Source: Streptomyces pseudovenezuelae
GTDB taxonomy: Bacteria > Actinomycetota > Actinomycetes > Streptomycetales > Streptomycetaceae
DNA: 64,000 nt
Assembly: GCF_029892565.1 (NCBI RefSeq)
Contig: NZ_JARXVH010000006.1
Location: 310,001-374,000, forward strand
Reading direction: 5' to 3'
A program made the translations under genes and the position numbers. The notes under the pieces are model-generated. The model worked only from the letters and a program-made list of their open reading frames with translations, searched no databases and was not told the origin of the DNA. Below, piece by piece: positions 49,913 to 60,146 of this stretch (positions within the stretch are counted from its first letter, which is position 1; every line of letters begins with the position of its first letter).

Positions 49913-50788
49913 TCAGGCGTAGGCGTAGAACCCCGAGCCGGACTTCCGGCCCAGCCGGCCCGCGTCCACCATGCGCTGGAGCAGCGGGGGAGCGGCGTAC
50001 AGCGGCTCCTTGTACTCCTCGTACATGCTCGACGCGACCGAGGCGACGGTGTCCAGGCCGATCAGGTCGGACAGCTTCAGCGGGCCCATCGGGTGGGCGC
50101 AGCCGAGCTCCATGCCGTTGTCGATGTCCTCGCGGCTGGCGATACCCGACTCGAACATCCGGATCGCGGACAGGAGATAGGGGATCAGCAGCGCGTTGAC
50201 GACGAAGCCGGAGCGGTCCTGGGCGCGGATCGCGTGCTTGCCGAGCACCTTCTCGGCGAAGGCCTGGGCGCGGGCGAGCGTGCCCTCGGAGGTGGTGAGC
50301 GCCGGGATCAGCTCGACGAGCTGCTGCACCGGGGCCGGGTTGAAGAAGTGGATGCCGATGACCTGGTCCGGGCGCGAGGTGGCGACCGCGAGCTTGACCA
50401 GCGGGATCGAGGAGGTGTTGGAGGCCAGGACCGCGTCCGGGCGGGTCACCACCTGGTCGAGCACCTGGAAGATCTCCGTCTTCACCTGCTCGCTCTCGAC
50501 GACGGCCTCGATCACCAGATCGCGGTCGGCGAACTCGCCGAGGTCGGTGGTGAAGCTCAGCCGCGCCTGCGTGTCCGCCAGCTCGTCCGCGCTGATCTTG
50601 CCGCGTCCGGCCGCCTTGGTCAGGGAGTTGAACAGCCGGGTCCGGCCGATCTCCAGGGCCTCGCCGGTGGTCTCGGCGACCTTCACATCGAGTCCGGCCC
50701 GGGCACACACCTCGGCGATGCCCGCGCCCATCTGACCGCAGCCCACGACTCCGACGCGCGCAATGTCTCCCGCCGGGATGTCCGTCAC
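49913..50788 (-). CDS. 3-hydroxybutyryl-CoA dehydrogenase
   Basis: 291 aa, usual length for the single-domain-pair form. N-terminal Rossmann NAD site GVVGCGQMGAGIA (about 13-25) and C-terminal helical domain with HFFNPAPVQQLVELI and DRSGFVVNALLIPYLLSAI. Catalyses reversible NAD(P)-dependent oxidation of (S)-3-hydroxybutyryl-CoA, used in butyryl-CoA/ethylmalonyl-CoA and fatty-acid metabolism. GTG start at 50788. No thiolase or crotonase is adjacent. Confidence 0.95.
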   Translation of the reverse strand: MTDIPAGDIARVGVVGCGQMGAGIAEVCARAGLDVKVAETTGEALEIGRTRLFNSLTKAAGRGKISADELADTQARLSFTTDLGEFADRDLVIEAVVESEQVKTEIFQVLDQVVTRPDAVLASNTSSIPLVKLAVATSRPDQVIGIHFFNPAPVQQLVELIPALTTSEGTLARAQAFAEKVLGKHAIRAQDRSGFVVNALLIPYLLSAIRMFESGIASREDIDNGMELGCAHPMGPLKLSDLIGLDTVASVASSMYEEYKEPLYAAPPLLQRMVDAGRLGRKSGSGFYAYA

Positions 50789-50955
50789 ATCGTCCCCTTC
50801 GCTGATCTACGCGTGCGGCAGGACGCCTTTGGTTCGGTGCCTGCTCCGATCGTGCACGTTACCCGTAAGTATCGATGATCGATCGCGCGGGGACGTGCAT
50901 CCTGGGCGGCGGAGACGATCCGTGACCGCGCGGATCCGCTGGGTATGGGGGTGTT

Positions 50956-52188
50956 GTGAAGATGGGACGACTGTCTCGCCGGACGTTCGCACTGGCCGCG
51001 CTGGCGACCCTGGCGGGGGCGCCGGACGCGAGCGCCGTACCCGTCGTCCGCCGGCGCGCGGTCACCGAGATGCGGGGCGTGTGGGTGGCGACCGTGGCCA
51101 ACCGGGACTGGCCCTCGCGCCCCGGCATGACCGCGGCCGAGCAGCGCACGGAACTGATCGCCCAGCTCGACCTCGCGGTGCGCGACCGCCTCAACACCGT
51201 GATCTTCCAGGTACGTCCGACCGCCGACGCGATGTGGCCCTCGCCGTACGAGCCCTGGTCGCAGTACCTCACCGGGACCCAGGGCAGGAACCCCGGCTGG
51301 GACCCGCTGAAGACGGCGGTCGAGGAGGCCCACGCCCGCGGCCTGGAACTGCACGCCTGGTTCAACCCGTACCGCATCGCCAACCACACCGACCCCACCA
51401 AGCTGGTCGCCTCCCACCCCGCGCGCAAGCACCCGGACTGGGTGGTCGTGTACGGCGGCAAGCTTTACTACAACCCGGGGCTGCCGCAGGTCCGCGCCTT
51501 CGTGCAGGACGCGATGCTCGACGCGGTCGCCAAGTACCCGGTGGACGCGGTGCACTTCGACGACTACTTCTACCCGTACCCGGTGGCCGGCCAGACCTTC
51601 GACGACGACGCGGCCTACGACCGCTACGGCTCCGGCTTCCCCAACCGGGCCGCCTGGCGGCGCGACAACATCGACAAGCTGGTGCGCGAGACGGCGGCCT
51701 GGATCAAGAGGACCCGGCCGGGGACCGCGTTCGGGATCAGCCCGTTCGGCGTGTGGCGCAACGTCGCGACCGACCCGCTCGGCTCGGACACCCGGGCCGG
51801 GGTGCAGACGTACGACGATCTCCACGCGGACACCCGCAAGTGGGTGCGGAAGAACTGGATCGACTACATCGTCCCGCAGCTGTACTGGAACATCGGCTTC
51901 GCCGCCGCCGACTACGCCAAGCTCGTGCCCTGGTGGGCGGAGGTGGCGAAGGACAGCGGGACACGGCTCTACCTCGGTGAGGCGCTGTACAAGGCCGGCG
52001 ACCCCGCGCAGCCCGCGGCCTGGCAGGACCCCGCCGAACTGTCCCGGCACCTCAGCCTGGCCGACCGCCGCGAAGAGGTGGACGGGCACGTGTACTTCGC
52101 CGCCAAGGACGTGGCGGCGGACCGGATCGGGGCGATGGCGCGCGTGGTCGCCGACCACTACCAGCAGCGGGCGAGGGTCCCGCGCTGA
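50956..52188 (+). CDS. Tat-exported GHL10-family (DUF187) hydrolase
   Basis: 410 aa. The N-terminus LSRRTFALAALATLAGAPDASA is a twin-arginine signal, so the protein is exported folded. The GHL10 barrel follows: MRGVWVATVANRDWPS, NTVIFQVRPTADAMWPS, LELHAWFNPYR, VDAVHFDDYFYPYP and YIVPQLYWNIGF. Conserved Asp in HFDDYFYP is the likely catalytic residue. The family acts on cell-wall or extracellular polysaccharides; the substrate is unknown. GTG 50956 or ATG 50962 could start it, and there is no clear ribosome site. Confidence 0.92.
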   Translation: MKMGRLSRRTFALAALATLAGAPDASAVPVVRRRAVTEMRGVWVATVANRDWPSRPGMTAAEQRTELIAQLDLAVRDRLNTVIFQVRPTADAMWPSPYEPWSQYLTGTQGRNPGWDPLKTAVEEAHARGLELHAWFNPYRIANHTDPTKLVASHPARKHPDWVVVYGGKLYYNPGLPQVRAFVQDAMLDAVAKYPVDAVHFDDYFYPYPVAGQTFDDDAAYDRYGSGFPNRAAWRRDNIDKLVRETAAWIKRTRPGTAFGISPFGVWRNVATDPLGSDTRAGVQTYDDLHADTRKWVRKNWIDYIVPQLYWNIGFAAADYAKLVPWWAEVAKDSGTRLYLGEALYKAGDPAQPAAWQDPAELSRHLSLADRREEVDGHVYFAAKDVAADRIGAMARVVADHYQQRARVPR

Positions 52189-52222
52189 GCTCGGGCGCAG
52201 CGGGCGAACGGCCGGCGCCGAG

Positions 52223-52417
52223 CTACTGCAGCATCTCCTTGTGCCGGATCTCGGTGTCGGGGCCGGGCGAGCACACGCCCTCGTGGCCGTCCTCGAAGCG
52301 GACGCGGTAGGGCGGGTTGCCCTCCCGGCCCAGCACTTCGACGATCTCGCCGATCCTGTCGTGTTGGCCGACCACCCTGCCGTGCTGGACAAGCCGGTCG
52401 CCGACTGTTGCACGCAT
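52223..52417 (-). CDS. DUF1918 small protein
   Basis: 64 aa, full-length DUF1918: ATVGDRLVQHGRVVGQHDRI, EIVEVLGREGNPPYRVRFEDGHEG and the C-terminal PGPDTEIRH. It is an SH3-like small beta barrel common in actinobacteria, cytoplasmic, of unknown role, often expressed under stress. GAGGAG lies upstream of the ATG at 52417. It converges on the GHL10 gene with a 34-base gap. Confidence 0.93.
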   Translation of the reverse strand: MRATVGDRLVQHGRVVGQHDRIGEIVEVLGREGNPPYRVRFEDGHEGVCSPGPDTEIRHKEMLQ

Positions 52418-52508
52418 CTCTCGGGTCTCCTCACCGTGTGCGGGAGCAGCGGTCCGGGCCTTGAGTCTACGCGCCGGGCCCCCGTTGAGACCTGCGCGTA
52501 CGGGCCCC

Positions 52509-53427
<919 letters not shown>

Positions 53428-53429
<2 letters not shown>

Positions 53430-54861
53430 GCAAGAGCGTAGCAGTGTCGGTGAACTGGCGAATCAGCTGCGGCAGGAGCTCGACCGCTACTCACCTGGTG
53501 GAAAGCTCCCGTCGAGCCGCAGTCTTGTCGAGCGGTTCCGGGTCAGCCCGGTGACGGTCTCGCGGGCGCTGGCCCAGCTGGCCGCCGAGGGACTGGTGGT
53601 GACCCGGCCCGGAGCCGGTGCCTTCCGGGCCCGGGCGCGGGCCGCGACCGCTCCCGCCGGGGACACCTCCTGGCAGGAGGTGGTGCTGAGCGCGGACGGC
53701 GCGGCCGACCTCGTACCGCGCACGGTGGACGCGTCCGCGGTGCTGGCCACGCTCGCCGTGCCGCCGCCCGGGGTCGTCGAGTTCAACGGCGGCTATCTGC
53801 ACCCCTCCCTCCAGCCCGAGCGGGCGATGGCCGCGGCACTGTCCCGGGCGGGCCGCCGCCCCGGCGCCTGGGGGCGGCCGCCGACGGAGGGGCTGCCGGA
53901 GCTGCGGGAGTGGTTCGCGCGCGGCATCGGCGGCGCGGTCACCGCGGCCGAGGTGCTCGTCACGTCCGGCGGCCAGTCCGCGCTGACCACCGCCCTGCGC
54001 GCACTAGCCCCACCGGGCGCCCCCGTCCTCGTCGAATCACCCACCTACCCGGGCATGTTGGCGATCGCCCGGGCGGCGGGCCTGCGCCCCGTCCCCGTCC
54101 CGGTCGACGCGGACGGCGTCCGCCCGGAGCTGCTCGCCGACGCCTTCCGGGCCACCGGCGCCCGTGTCTTCGTCTGCCAGCCGCTGTTCCAGAACCCGAC
54201 GGGCGCCGTCCTCGCCCCCGAACGCCGGCCCGAAGTGCTGCGTATCGCCCGGGAGTCGGGCGCGTTCGTCGTCGAGGACGACTTCGTACGACGACTGGTC
54301 CACGAGGACGCAGGCCCGCTGCCGAGTCCGCTCGCCGCCGCCGACCCCGACGGCGTCGTCGTCCACGTCGGCTCCCTGACCAAGGCGACCTCGCCGAGCT
54401 TCCGGGTCAGTGCGCTGGCCGCCCGGGGCCCGGTCCTGGAACGGCTGCGCGCCATCCAGGTCGTCGACACCTTCTTCGTCCCCCGCCCGCTCCAGGAAGC
54501 GGCCCTCGAACTCGTCGGCTCGCCCGCCTGGCCACGCCATCTGCGGGCGATCTCGGCGGAGTTGAAGACCCGCCGGGACACCATGACCGCGGCCCTCCGC
54601 CTCGACCTCCCCGAACTGGCCCTCCCGCACATCCCGTCCGGCGGCTACCACCTGTGGCTCCGCCTTCCCGACGGCCTGGACGAGCTGGCCTTCACTTCGG
54701 CGGCCCTGCGCGCGGGCGTGGCCATCACCCCCGGCCGCCCGTACTTCAGCGCGGAGCCGCCGGCGGCGCACGTCCGGTTGAGCTTCGCGGCGGTGGCCGG
54801 GGTGGGGGAGATCGTGGAGGGGGTACGGAGGTTGCGGACGGCGTGCCGGGAGGTGCTCTAG
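53428..54861 (+). CDS. MocR-type GntR/aminotransferase regulator
   Basis: 477 aa. N-terminal GntR winged helix (about 1-70, LPSSRSLVERFRVSPVTVSRALAQLAAEGLVVTRPGAG) joined to a fold-I aminotransferase domain with the PLP lysine K319 in GSLTKATSPSFR. In MocR proteins the second domain senses PLP or an amine rather than catalysing. It diverges with overlapping start codon from the EamA transporter, which it very probably controls. No room for a Shine-Dalgarno distinct from the promoter, so it is likely leaderless. Confidence 0.93.
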
Positions 54862-54878
54862 GGGGCGGGTGCCGCCTC

Positions 54879-55490
54879 CTAGGGCACGGGTGCCACCGCG
54901 CCGACGAACTCCAGGGAGTCGAGCAACTCGGCCGTCAGCCGTACCCCGGTGATGCGCTCGGCGAGAGCGAACGCGGCCTCGGCGCCCTGAAGGTCCAACT
55001 CCTGGTCGGGGTCCAGTCGGAAGCCGGACTCCCGCATCTCCACCAGGAACCGGTCCGCGCCGCTGCCCTCCCTGCGGGAGGGGTGCAGGGGCTCGAAGCG
55101 CAGCAGCAGTTCGCCGTCCGCCAGCCAGAGGAAGCGGTCCATCGCATCGGCGTAGTAGTGGGAGACCACGGTCCGCCCCGCCGACACCGTGCGTATCGCG
55201 GGCGAGGACACTCCCAGATAGCCGTTCACCTCGACCATCACCGCCCAGTCGCCGAGGGCGGCGACGCCGACGAACAGCTCGGCGCCCGCGGCCCGTTCCC
55301 AGCAGTCGAAGGACGGCTCGAACAGGCCCGCCACGCCCGTGATCCGAGTCCCGGGCCCGGCGCCCACCGCCGCCAGCAGTTCCTGCGGCCCGATGGCGCC
55401 GGCCAGCGTGATGCAGTACGCGTCCCGCAGCCCCGCGTGGCGCTCGCGCAACCAGGCGTAGTCCCTCGCGTGCGGTGTCCTCCCCGTCAT
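54879..55490 (-). CDS. DUF6461-like protein
   Basis: 203 aa, cytoplasmic, no membrane segment. The layout (DYAWLRERHAGLRDAYCITLAGAI at the start, WAVMVEVNGYLGV, RTVVSHYYADAMDRFLW) resembles a large Streptomyces family that I know as DUF6461, often found near immunity and conflict genes. Function unknown. It stands between the convergent MocR gene and a divergent acetyltransferase. Confidence 0.75.
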   Translation of the reverse strand: MTGRTPHARDYAWLRERHAGLRDAYCITLAGAIGPQELLAAVGAGPGTRITGVAGLFEPSFDCWERAAGAELFVGVAALGDWAVMVEVNGYLGVSSPAIRTVSAGRTVVSHYYADAMDRFLWLADGELLLRFEPLHPSRREGSGADRFLVEMRESGFRLDPDQELDLQGAEAAFALAERITGVRLTAELLDSLEFVGAVAPVP

Positions 55491-55579
55491 GCCTGAAGAG
55501 TGCCAGCCGCCACTGACAACGCCCGTCCGCCAACCGAAACCCGCTCGACAACCCGCCCCCGACCTGTGAATCTCCCGCC

Positions 55580-56026
55580 ATGAACGACACCCCTGGCCTC
55601 CCCGACGGCTACGAGATCTTCACCGACCGCGAGCGTCTCGACGTCGACCGAGTGCACCGCTGGCTGTCCACCGACGCGTACTGGGCCCTCGGGCGACCGC
55701 GCGAGAAGCAGGACCGGGCGATCGAGGGGTCGCTGAACTTCGGTGTGTACGAGGTGGCTTCGGGGGAGCAGGTGGCGTATGCCCGGGTGCTCACCGACCG
55801 TGCGACCTTCGCCTGGCTGTGCGATGTGTATGTCGACCCGTCGGTACGCGGCAAGAGCATCGGCACGGCGCTGGTCACGGCCGTGCGCGACCACCTGCGG
55901 CCGTACGGCCTGCGCCGTATCCTGCTCGCCACGGCGGATGCCCACGGGGTGTACGAGAAGGTCGGATTCCAGGCCCTGCCCCACCCCGAGCGGTGGATGG
56001 CGCTGCTGCTCCAGCCGGAGGTTTGA
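55580..56026 (+). CDS. GNAT-family N-acetyltransferase
   Basis: 148 aa. GNAT core: VAYARVLTDRATFAWLCDVYV, the acetyl-CoA loop VRGKSIGTALVTAVRDHL, and the ending VYEKVGFQALPHPERWM. Transfers an acetyl group to an amine of unknown identity in the cytoplasm. Single gene with start ATG at 55580 and weak ribosome signal. Confidence 0.93.
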   Translation: MNDTPGLPDGYEIFTDRERLDVDRVHRWLSTDAYWALGRPREKQDRAIEGSLNFGVYEVASGEQVAYARVLTDRATFAWLCDVYVDPSVRGKSIGTALVTAVRDHLRPYGLRRILLATADAHGVYEKVGFQALPHPERWMALLLQPEV

Positions 56027-56098
56027 GGCGATTGTCCGCCAGGTCCACACCGTGAAGTGAGGCCTCGCGCACCCTGGGTAACTCCCGGCCGACACCCC

Positions 56099-56127
56099 TT
56101 GACCTGCGTACTTTCCAGACTGACGAT
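56099..56127 (+). promoter_or_regulatory. TTGACC-N17-GACGAT promoter, leaderless
   Basis: TTGACC (56099-56104), 17-base spacer, GACGAT (56122-56127); the ATG follows after 6 bases at 56134, so the transcript would begin at or next to the start codon. Confidence 0.5.
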
Positions 56128-56133
56128 CTCGGC

Positions 56134-56727
56134 ATGTTACTTCGGGTCACGTTCGTCGCCGCCGCGCGCAGCTCCCCGTTGCTCGCCGAACGCTTCGAGG
56201 ACGACCGACCGCTGGACCAGGCCGGATGGGTAGAGGTACAGCGCGCCGCCCACGACCTGGTACCGCTCTCGGTCGCCGAACTGCGCTACTGCTCGCCCAC
56301 CCCGCGCAGCCGCTCCACCGGCGAGGGCCTCGGCTACTCCCCGCTCGTCCAACTCGCCCTGCGGGACTGCGACATGGGCCGCTGGCGCGGGCTGACCCTC
56401 GGCGAGGCGATGGCCCGGGAGCCCGCGGCGGTGGACGCCTGGCTCGCCGACCCGCGGTCCACACCGCACGGCGGCGAGTCGCTGCTGGACTTCATCTCCC
56501 GCGTCGGCAACTGGCTCGACACCCGGCCCATCGAGGACGGCGATCGCATCGTCGCCGTCGCCGAACCGTCCGTGATCCGCGCCGCGTTGGTGTACGCCCT
56601 GAAGGCGCCCCCGGCGACGTACTGGAACATCGACGTACGCCCCCTGTCGACGATCACGGTCACGGGCCACGCCGGCCGCTGGAACCTCCGCTTCGAGGGG
56701 CCGCCGACGCAGCTCTCACAGACGTAG
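56134..56727 (+). CDS. Degenerate histidine-phosphatase-like protein
   Basis: 197 aa with the general pattern of the phosphoglycerate-mutase/histidine phosphatase fold: LDQAGWVEVQRAA, CDMGRWRGLTLGEA, HGGESLLDFISRVGNWLD. The N-terminal RHG nucleophile motif is replaced by FVAAARSSP, and where a second catalytic His is expected (SHGGVIR-type) it reads VAEPSVIRAAL. Without both His it is unlikely to form a phospho-enzyme; a binding or scaffold role is more plausible. Probably transcribed without a leader. Confidence 0.78.
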   Translation: MLLRVTFVAAARSSPLLAERFEDDRPLDQAGWVEVQRAAHDLVPLSVAELRYCSPTPRSRSTGEGLGYSPLVQLALRDCDMGRWRGLTLGEAMAREPAAVDAWLADPRSTPHGGESLLDFISRVGNWLDTRPIEDGDRIVAVAEPSVIRAALVYALKAPPATYWNIDVRPLSTITVTGHAGRWNLRFEGPPTQLSQT

Positions 56728-56788
56728 CCGACGCGCAGCCGTCCCGGACGCAGCCCTGGCGCTCAGTCCTCACGGGTGTGACCGGCGT

Positions 56789-57232
56789 TCAGCCTTCCCG
56801 CGCGTAGTCGGTGATCAGCACCAGGTCCTTGGCCGGACCGCCCACCCGCCACACCGTCCGCCAGTGGTCCGCGTCCCGGACGGTGAACTCGCCCCGGTAG
56901 AGGTCGGCCGCGCAGGGATGGTCGGCGATGTACTGTCCGCCTCTCAGGTCCAGTTGGTGAAAGGGCCGCCCGTCGGCGAAGCGCACATCCGCCGTCCCCG
57001 GCGCCGCACCCGGCAGGAACCTCAGCGTCCGCTCGGCGGGCCGCGCGACGCCCTGCCACGTGAACGTGCCGGCCTCCTCGTGCAGCAGACCCCCCTCCGG
57101 CAGTGCCCCGAAAACGGTGGCCCCTTCGAAGCGCCCCTCGTCCCCGCTCACGAGATCCCGCACCGACCGCTCCACGCGCCAACGCCCGGCCAGATGCGCC
57201 AACACGTCCGGCACGGGCCAGAACTCGCCCAT
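56789..57232 (-). CDS. DUF6314-like protein
   Basis: 147 aa from the ATG at 57232. A lipocalin-like small barrel is suggested by repeated strands: LAGRWRVERSVRDLVSGDEGRFEG, EEAGTFTWQGVARPAERTLRFLP and YRGEFTVRDADHWRTVWRVGGP. Matches a family annotated DUF6314 in actinobacteria; ligand unknown. Its start overlaps the stop of the upstream small membrane protein (TGATG), so both come from one leaderless mRNA. Confidence 0.8.
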   Translation of the reverse strand: MGEFWPVPDVLAHLAGRWRVERSVRDLVSGDEGRFEGATVFGALPEGGLLHEEAGTFTWQGVARPAERTLRFLPGAAPGTADVRFADGRPFHQLDLRGGQYIADHPCAADLYRGEFTVRDADHWRTVWRVGGPAKDLVLITDYAREG

Positions 57233-57486
57233 CACCGGCCCCTCTTCCGCAGTCGGCGCAGCCAATCCGGGGACTCCAGCGGGTCCTTGCGCCCGGCCTC
57301 CGCACGGATCTCCTGGTACGCCGCGTGACTCGTCGCCCGGAAGGCCTCCTCGTACGCGGCCAGCGCCGCGCCGACACCTCCGCCGCCGGATCCGCGCCGC
57401 CGGATCCACCGGGCCGCCCAGGTGAGGAACCCGAGAACCAGGGCCAGGCAGCCGACGGCGATCAGGTAGGGCCACAGCGCATGCAT
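57232..57486 (-). CDS. Small membrane protein, leaderless
   Basis: 84 aa from the ATG at 57486. One membrane helix (about 5-26, PYLIAVGCLALVLGFLTWAA) followed by RWIRRRG, then a cytoplasmic helix rich in charged residues (AAYEEAFRATSHAAYQEIRAEAGRKDP). TAGGGT on the minus strand lies 7 bases upstream, the leaderless spacing. A longer start at 57603 exists but its extension is not protein-like. Function unknown; coupled to the DUF6314-like gene. Confidence 0.75.
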   Translation of the reverse strand: MHALWPYLIAVGCLALVLGFLTWAARWIRRRGSGGGGVGAALAAYEEAFRATSHAAYQEIRAEAGRKDPLESPDWLRRLRKRGR

Positions 57487-57493
57487 GCCGTCG

Positions 57494-57499
57494 ACCCTA
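57494..57499 (-). promoter_or_regulatory. -10 hexamer TAGGGT of a leaderless promoter
   Basis: Read on the minus strand, TAGGGT is followed by 7 bases and the ATG at 57486, the same arrangement as for the DUF1844 gene. Confidence 0.55.
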
Positions 57500-57553
57500 C
57501 GTCCCCGAGGCAGTCGATCTTCCGGCCCCGAAAGTTCTCGACAACCGTTCCCA

Positions 57554-57582
57554 TTGACGCGCTCATGCCCCTTCCCTATCTT
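57554..57582 (+). promoter_or_regulatory. Strong vegetative promoter TTGACG-N17-TATCTT
   Basis: TTGACG (57554-57559), 17-base spacer, TATCTT (57577-57582): a near-consensus housekeeping promoter for the arabinofuranosidase gene. A GTTCGA/TCGAAC-type half-site set (57586-57591, 57613-57618, 57623-57628) lies over and after the expected start point and may bind a sugar-responsive repressor. Confidence 0.7.
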
Positions 57583-57653
57583 CCCGTTCGAAGTGTTGAC
57601 CAACGTCCGAGATATCGAACGAATCGAACACCTTCAAGAGCCGCGGAGTATCC

Positions 57654-60146
57654 ATGTCACGCACCGCCCGCACTCGTCTGAGGCTCGGCCTGTGTGCAAG
57701 CGCCTTCCTGCTGGCCGTGGGGTTGGTTCCGGCCGCCCCCACGCCCGCCCACGCCGACGACGTCACCGACTACGCGATCACCGTCGACCCCGCTGACAAG
57801 GGCGCGAAGATCGACGACACGATGTACGGCGTCTTCTTCGAGGACATCAACCGCGCCGCCGACGGCGGGCTGTACGCCGAGCTCGTGCAGAACCGGTCCT
57901 TCGAGTACTCCACCGACGACAACACGGCGTACACCCCGCTGACCTCCTGGACGGTCGCCGGTGCGGCGCAGGTGGTGAACGACGACGGGCGGCTCAACGC
58001 CCGCAACCGCAACTATCTTTCCCTGAGCGCCGGTTCGGCGGTCACGAACGCCGGTTACAACACAGGCGTCCACGTCGAGGCGGGCAAGAAGTACGACTTC
58101 TCGGTGTGGGCGCGGGCCGAGGCAGGCACCGCACTGAGCGTCGCTCTCACCGATACGGACGGCTCGCTGGCCGCCGCGCGCCAGGCGGCCGTGAAGGGCG
58201 GCTGGGCCCAGTACAAGGCGACCTTCACCGCCACCCGCACCAGCTCCACCGGCCGTCTCACGGTCGCCGCCTCCGACGCGGCGGCCCTCGACATGGTGTC
58301 CCTCTTCCCGCGCGACACCTACAAGCACGAGCCCAACGGCCTGCGCACGGACCTCGCCGAGAAGGTCGCCGCCCTGCACCCGGGCTTCGTGCGCTTCCCC
58401 GGCGGCTGCCTGGTCAACACCGGTTCCATGCAGGACTACAGCGAGGCCTCCGGCTACCAGCGCAAGCGCTCGTACCAGTGGAAGGACACCGTCGGCCCGG
58501 TCGAGACGCGCGCCACCAACTCCAACGTCTGGGGCTACAACCAGAGTTACGGCCTCGGCTACTACGAGTACTTCCGTCTCGCCGAGGACATCGGCGCCAT
58601 GCCGCTGCCCGTCGTGCCGGCCCTGGTGACCGGCTGCGGCCAGAACAGGGCCGTCGACGACGACGCGTTGCTCAAGCGGCACATCCAGGACACCCTCGAC
58701 CTCATCGAGTTCGCCAACGGCCCGGTGACGTCGACCTGGGGCAAGCTGCGCGCCCGGATGGGGCACCCCAAGCCCTTCCACCTCACCCACATCGAGGTCG
58801 GCAACGAGGAGAACCTGCCCGTCGAGTTCTTCGCCCGCTTCCAGCAGTTCCGGACCGCGATCGACGCCAAGTACCCGTACATGACGGTGATCTCCAACTC
58901 CGGCCCGGACGACGCCGGTTCGACCTTCGACACCGCCTGGCGGCTCAACCGGGACGCGGACGTCGACATGGTCGACGAGCACTACTACAACAGCCCGCAG
59001 TGGTTCCTGCAGAACAACGACCGCTACGACACCTACAGCCGCAGCGGCCCCGAGGTCTTCCTCGGCGAGTACGCCTCAGGAGGCAACGCCTTCAAGAACG
59101 GCCTCGCCGAAGCGGCCTACATGACCGGGCTGGAGCGCAACGCCGACGTGGTCAAACTCGCCTCCTACGCACCGCTGTTCGCCAACGAGGACTACGTCCA
59201 GTGGCGCCCTGACATGGTCTGGTTCAACAACCACGCCTCCTGGAGCTCGGCCGACTACGAGGTCCAGAAGCTGTTCATGACCAACGTCGGTGACCGGGTC
59301 GTCCCCTCGACGGCCACCGGCACCCCCTCGCTCACCGGCCCGATCAGCGGCGCCGTCGGCCTGTCGACGTGGAACACGACCGCCGCGTACGACGATGTGA
59401 AGGTCACCGACGCCGACGGCAACACGCTGCTGAGCGACGACTTCTCCGGTGACGCCGGCCAGTGGACCCATACGGGCACCGGGAGTTGGGCGGTGCAGGA
59501 CGGGCAGTACGTGCAGACCGCCGAGGCGGCCGAGAACACCATGGTGTCGGCCGGTGACCCGAACTGGCACGACTACGACCTGCGGGTGAAGGCCACCAAG
59601 AAGTCCGGCAGGGAGGGCTTCCTCGTCGCCTTCGGCGTCAAGGACACCGGCAATTACTACTGGTGGAACCTGGGCGGCTGGAACAACACCCAGAGCGCGG
59701 TCGAACAGGCCGTGGACGGCGGCAAGTCGACGCTGATCTCCAAGGCGGGCAGCATCGAGACCGGCCGCGCCTACGACATCGACGTCAAGGTGCGGGGCCG
59801 TCAGGTCACCCTCTACCTCGACGGCCAGGAGTGGGGCGGCTTCACCGACGACAAGCCAGCCGAGCCCTTCCGCCAGGTCGTCACGAAGGACCACAGGACC
59901 GGTGATCTCATCGTCAAGGTGGTCAACGCCCAGGCGTCGGCGGCCCGTACGGCGATCGACCTGGGCGGGGCGAAGGTCGCCTCCAAGGCCCGGGTGACCA
60001 CCCTCGCCGCCGCGCCGGACGCGGTGAACACCGAGACGGCCACTCCGGTCGCCCCGGTGACGTCCACCTTCAGCGGAGTCGCCGAGAACTTCTCGTATAC
60101 GTTCCCGGCGAACTCCGTCACCTTCCTGCGGATCAGGCAGAAGTAG
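57654..60146 (+). CDS. Secreted alpha-L-arabinofuranosidase (GH51) with inserted binding domain
   Basis: 830 aa. Signal peptide (about 1-34). A carbohydrate-binding-like domain (about 85-225) is followed by the GH51 barrel (RFPGGCLVNT, acid/base Glu385 in VGNEENLP, nucleophile Glu472 in FLGEYASG). At about 565-760 a LamG/concanavalin-like domain (LLSDDFSGDAGQWTH, YYWWNLGGWNNTQSAVEQAV) interrupts the C-terminal beta domain, which resumes at the end. It removes arabinose side chains from plant polysaccharides outside the cell. Driven by a near-consensus promoter with TCGAAC repeats. The 3' end overlaps a convergent gene by 14 bases. Confidence 0.95.
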   Translation: MSRTARTRLRLGLCASAFLLAVGLVPAAPTPAHADDVTDYAITVDPADKGAKIDDTMYGVFFEDINRAADGGLYAELVQNRSFEYSTDDNTAYTPLTSWTVAGAAQVVNDDGRLNARNRNYLSLSAGSAVTNAGYNTGVHVEAGKKYDFSVWARAEAGTALSVALTDTDGSLAAARQAAVKGGWAQYKATFTATRTSSTGRLTVAASDAAALDMVSLFPRDTYKHEPNGLRTDLAEKVAALHPGFVRFPGGCLVNTGSMQDYSEASGYQRKRSYQWKDTVGPVETRATNSNVWGYNQSYGLGYYEYFRLAEDIGAMPLPVVPALVTGCGQNRAVDDDALLKRHIQDTLDLIEFANGPVTSTWGKLRARMGHPKPFHLTHIEVGNEENLPVEFFARFQQFRTAIDAKYPYMTVISNSGPDDAGSTFDTAWRLNRDADVDMVDEHYYNSPQWFLQNNDRYDTYSRSGPEVFLGEYASGGNAFKNGLAEAAYMTGLERNADVVKLASYAPLFANEDYVQWRPDMVWFNNHASWSSADYEVQKLFMTNVGDRVVPSTATGTPSLTGPISGAVGLSTWNTTAAYDDVKVTDADGNTLLSDDFSGDAGQWTHTGTGSWAVQDGQYVQTAEAAENTMVSAGDPNWHDYDLRVKATKKSGREGFLVAFGVKDTGNYYWWNLGGWNNTQSAVEQAVDGGKSTLISKAGSIETGRAYDIDVKVRGRQVTLYLDGQEWGGFTDDKPAEPFRQVVTKDHRTGDLIVKVVNAQASAARTAIDLGGAKVASKARVTTLAAAPDAVNTETATPVAPVTSTFSGVAENFSYTFPANSVTFLRIRQK

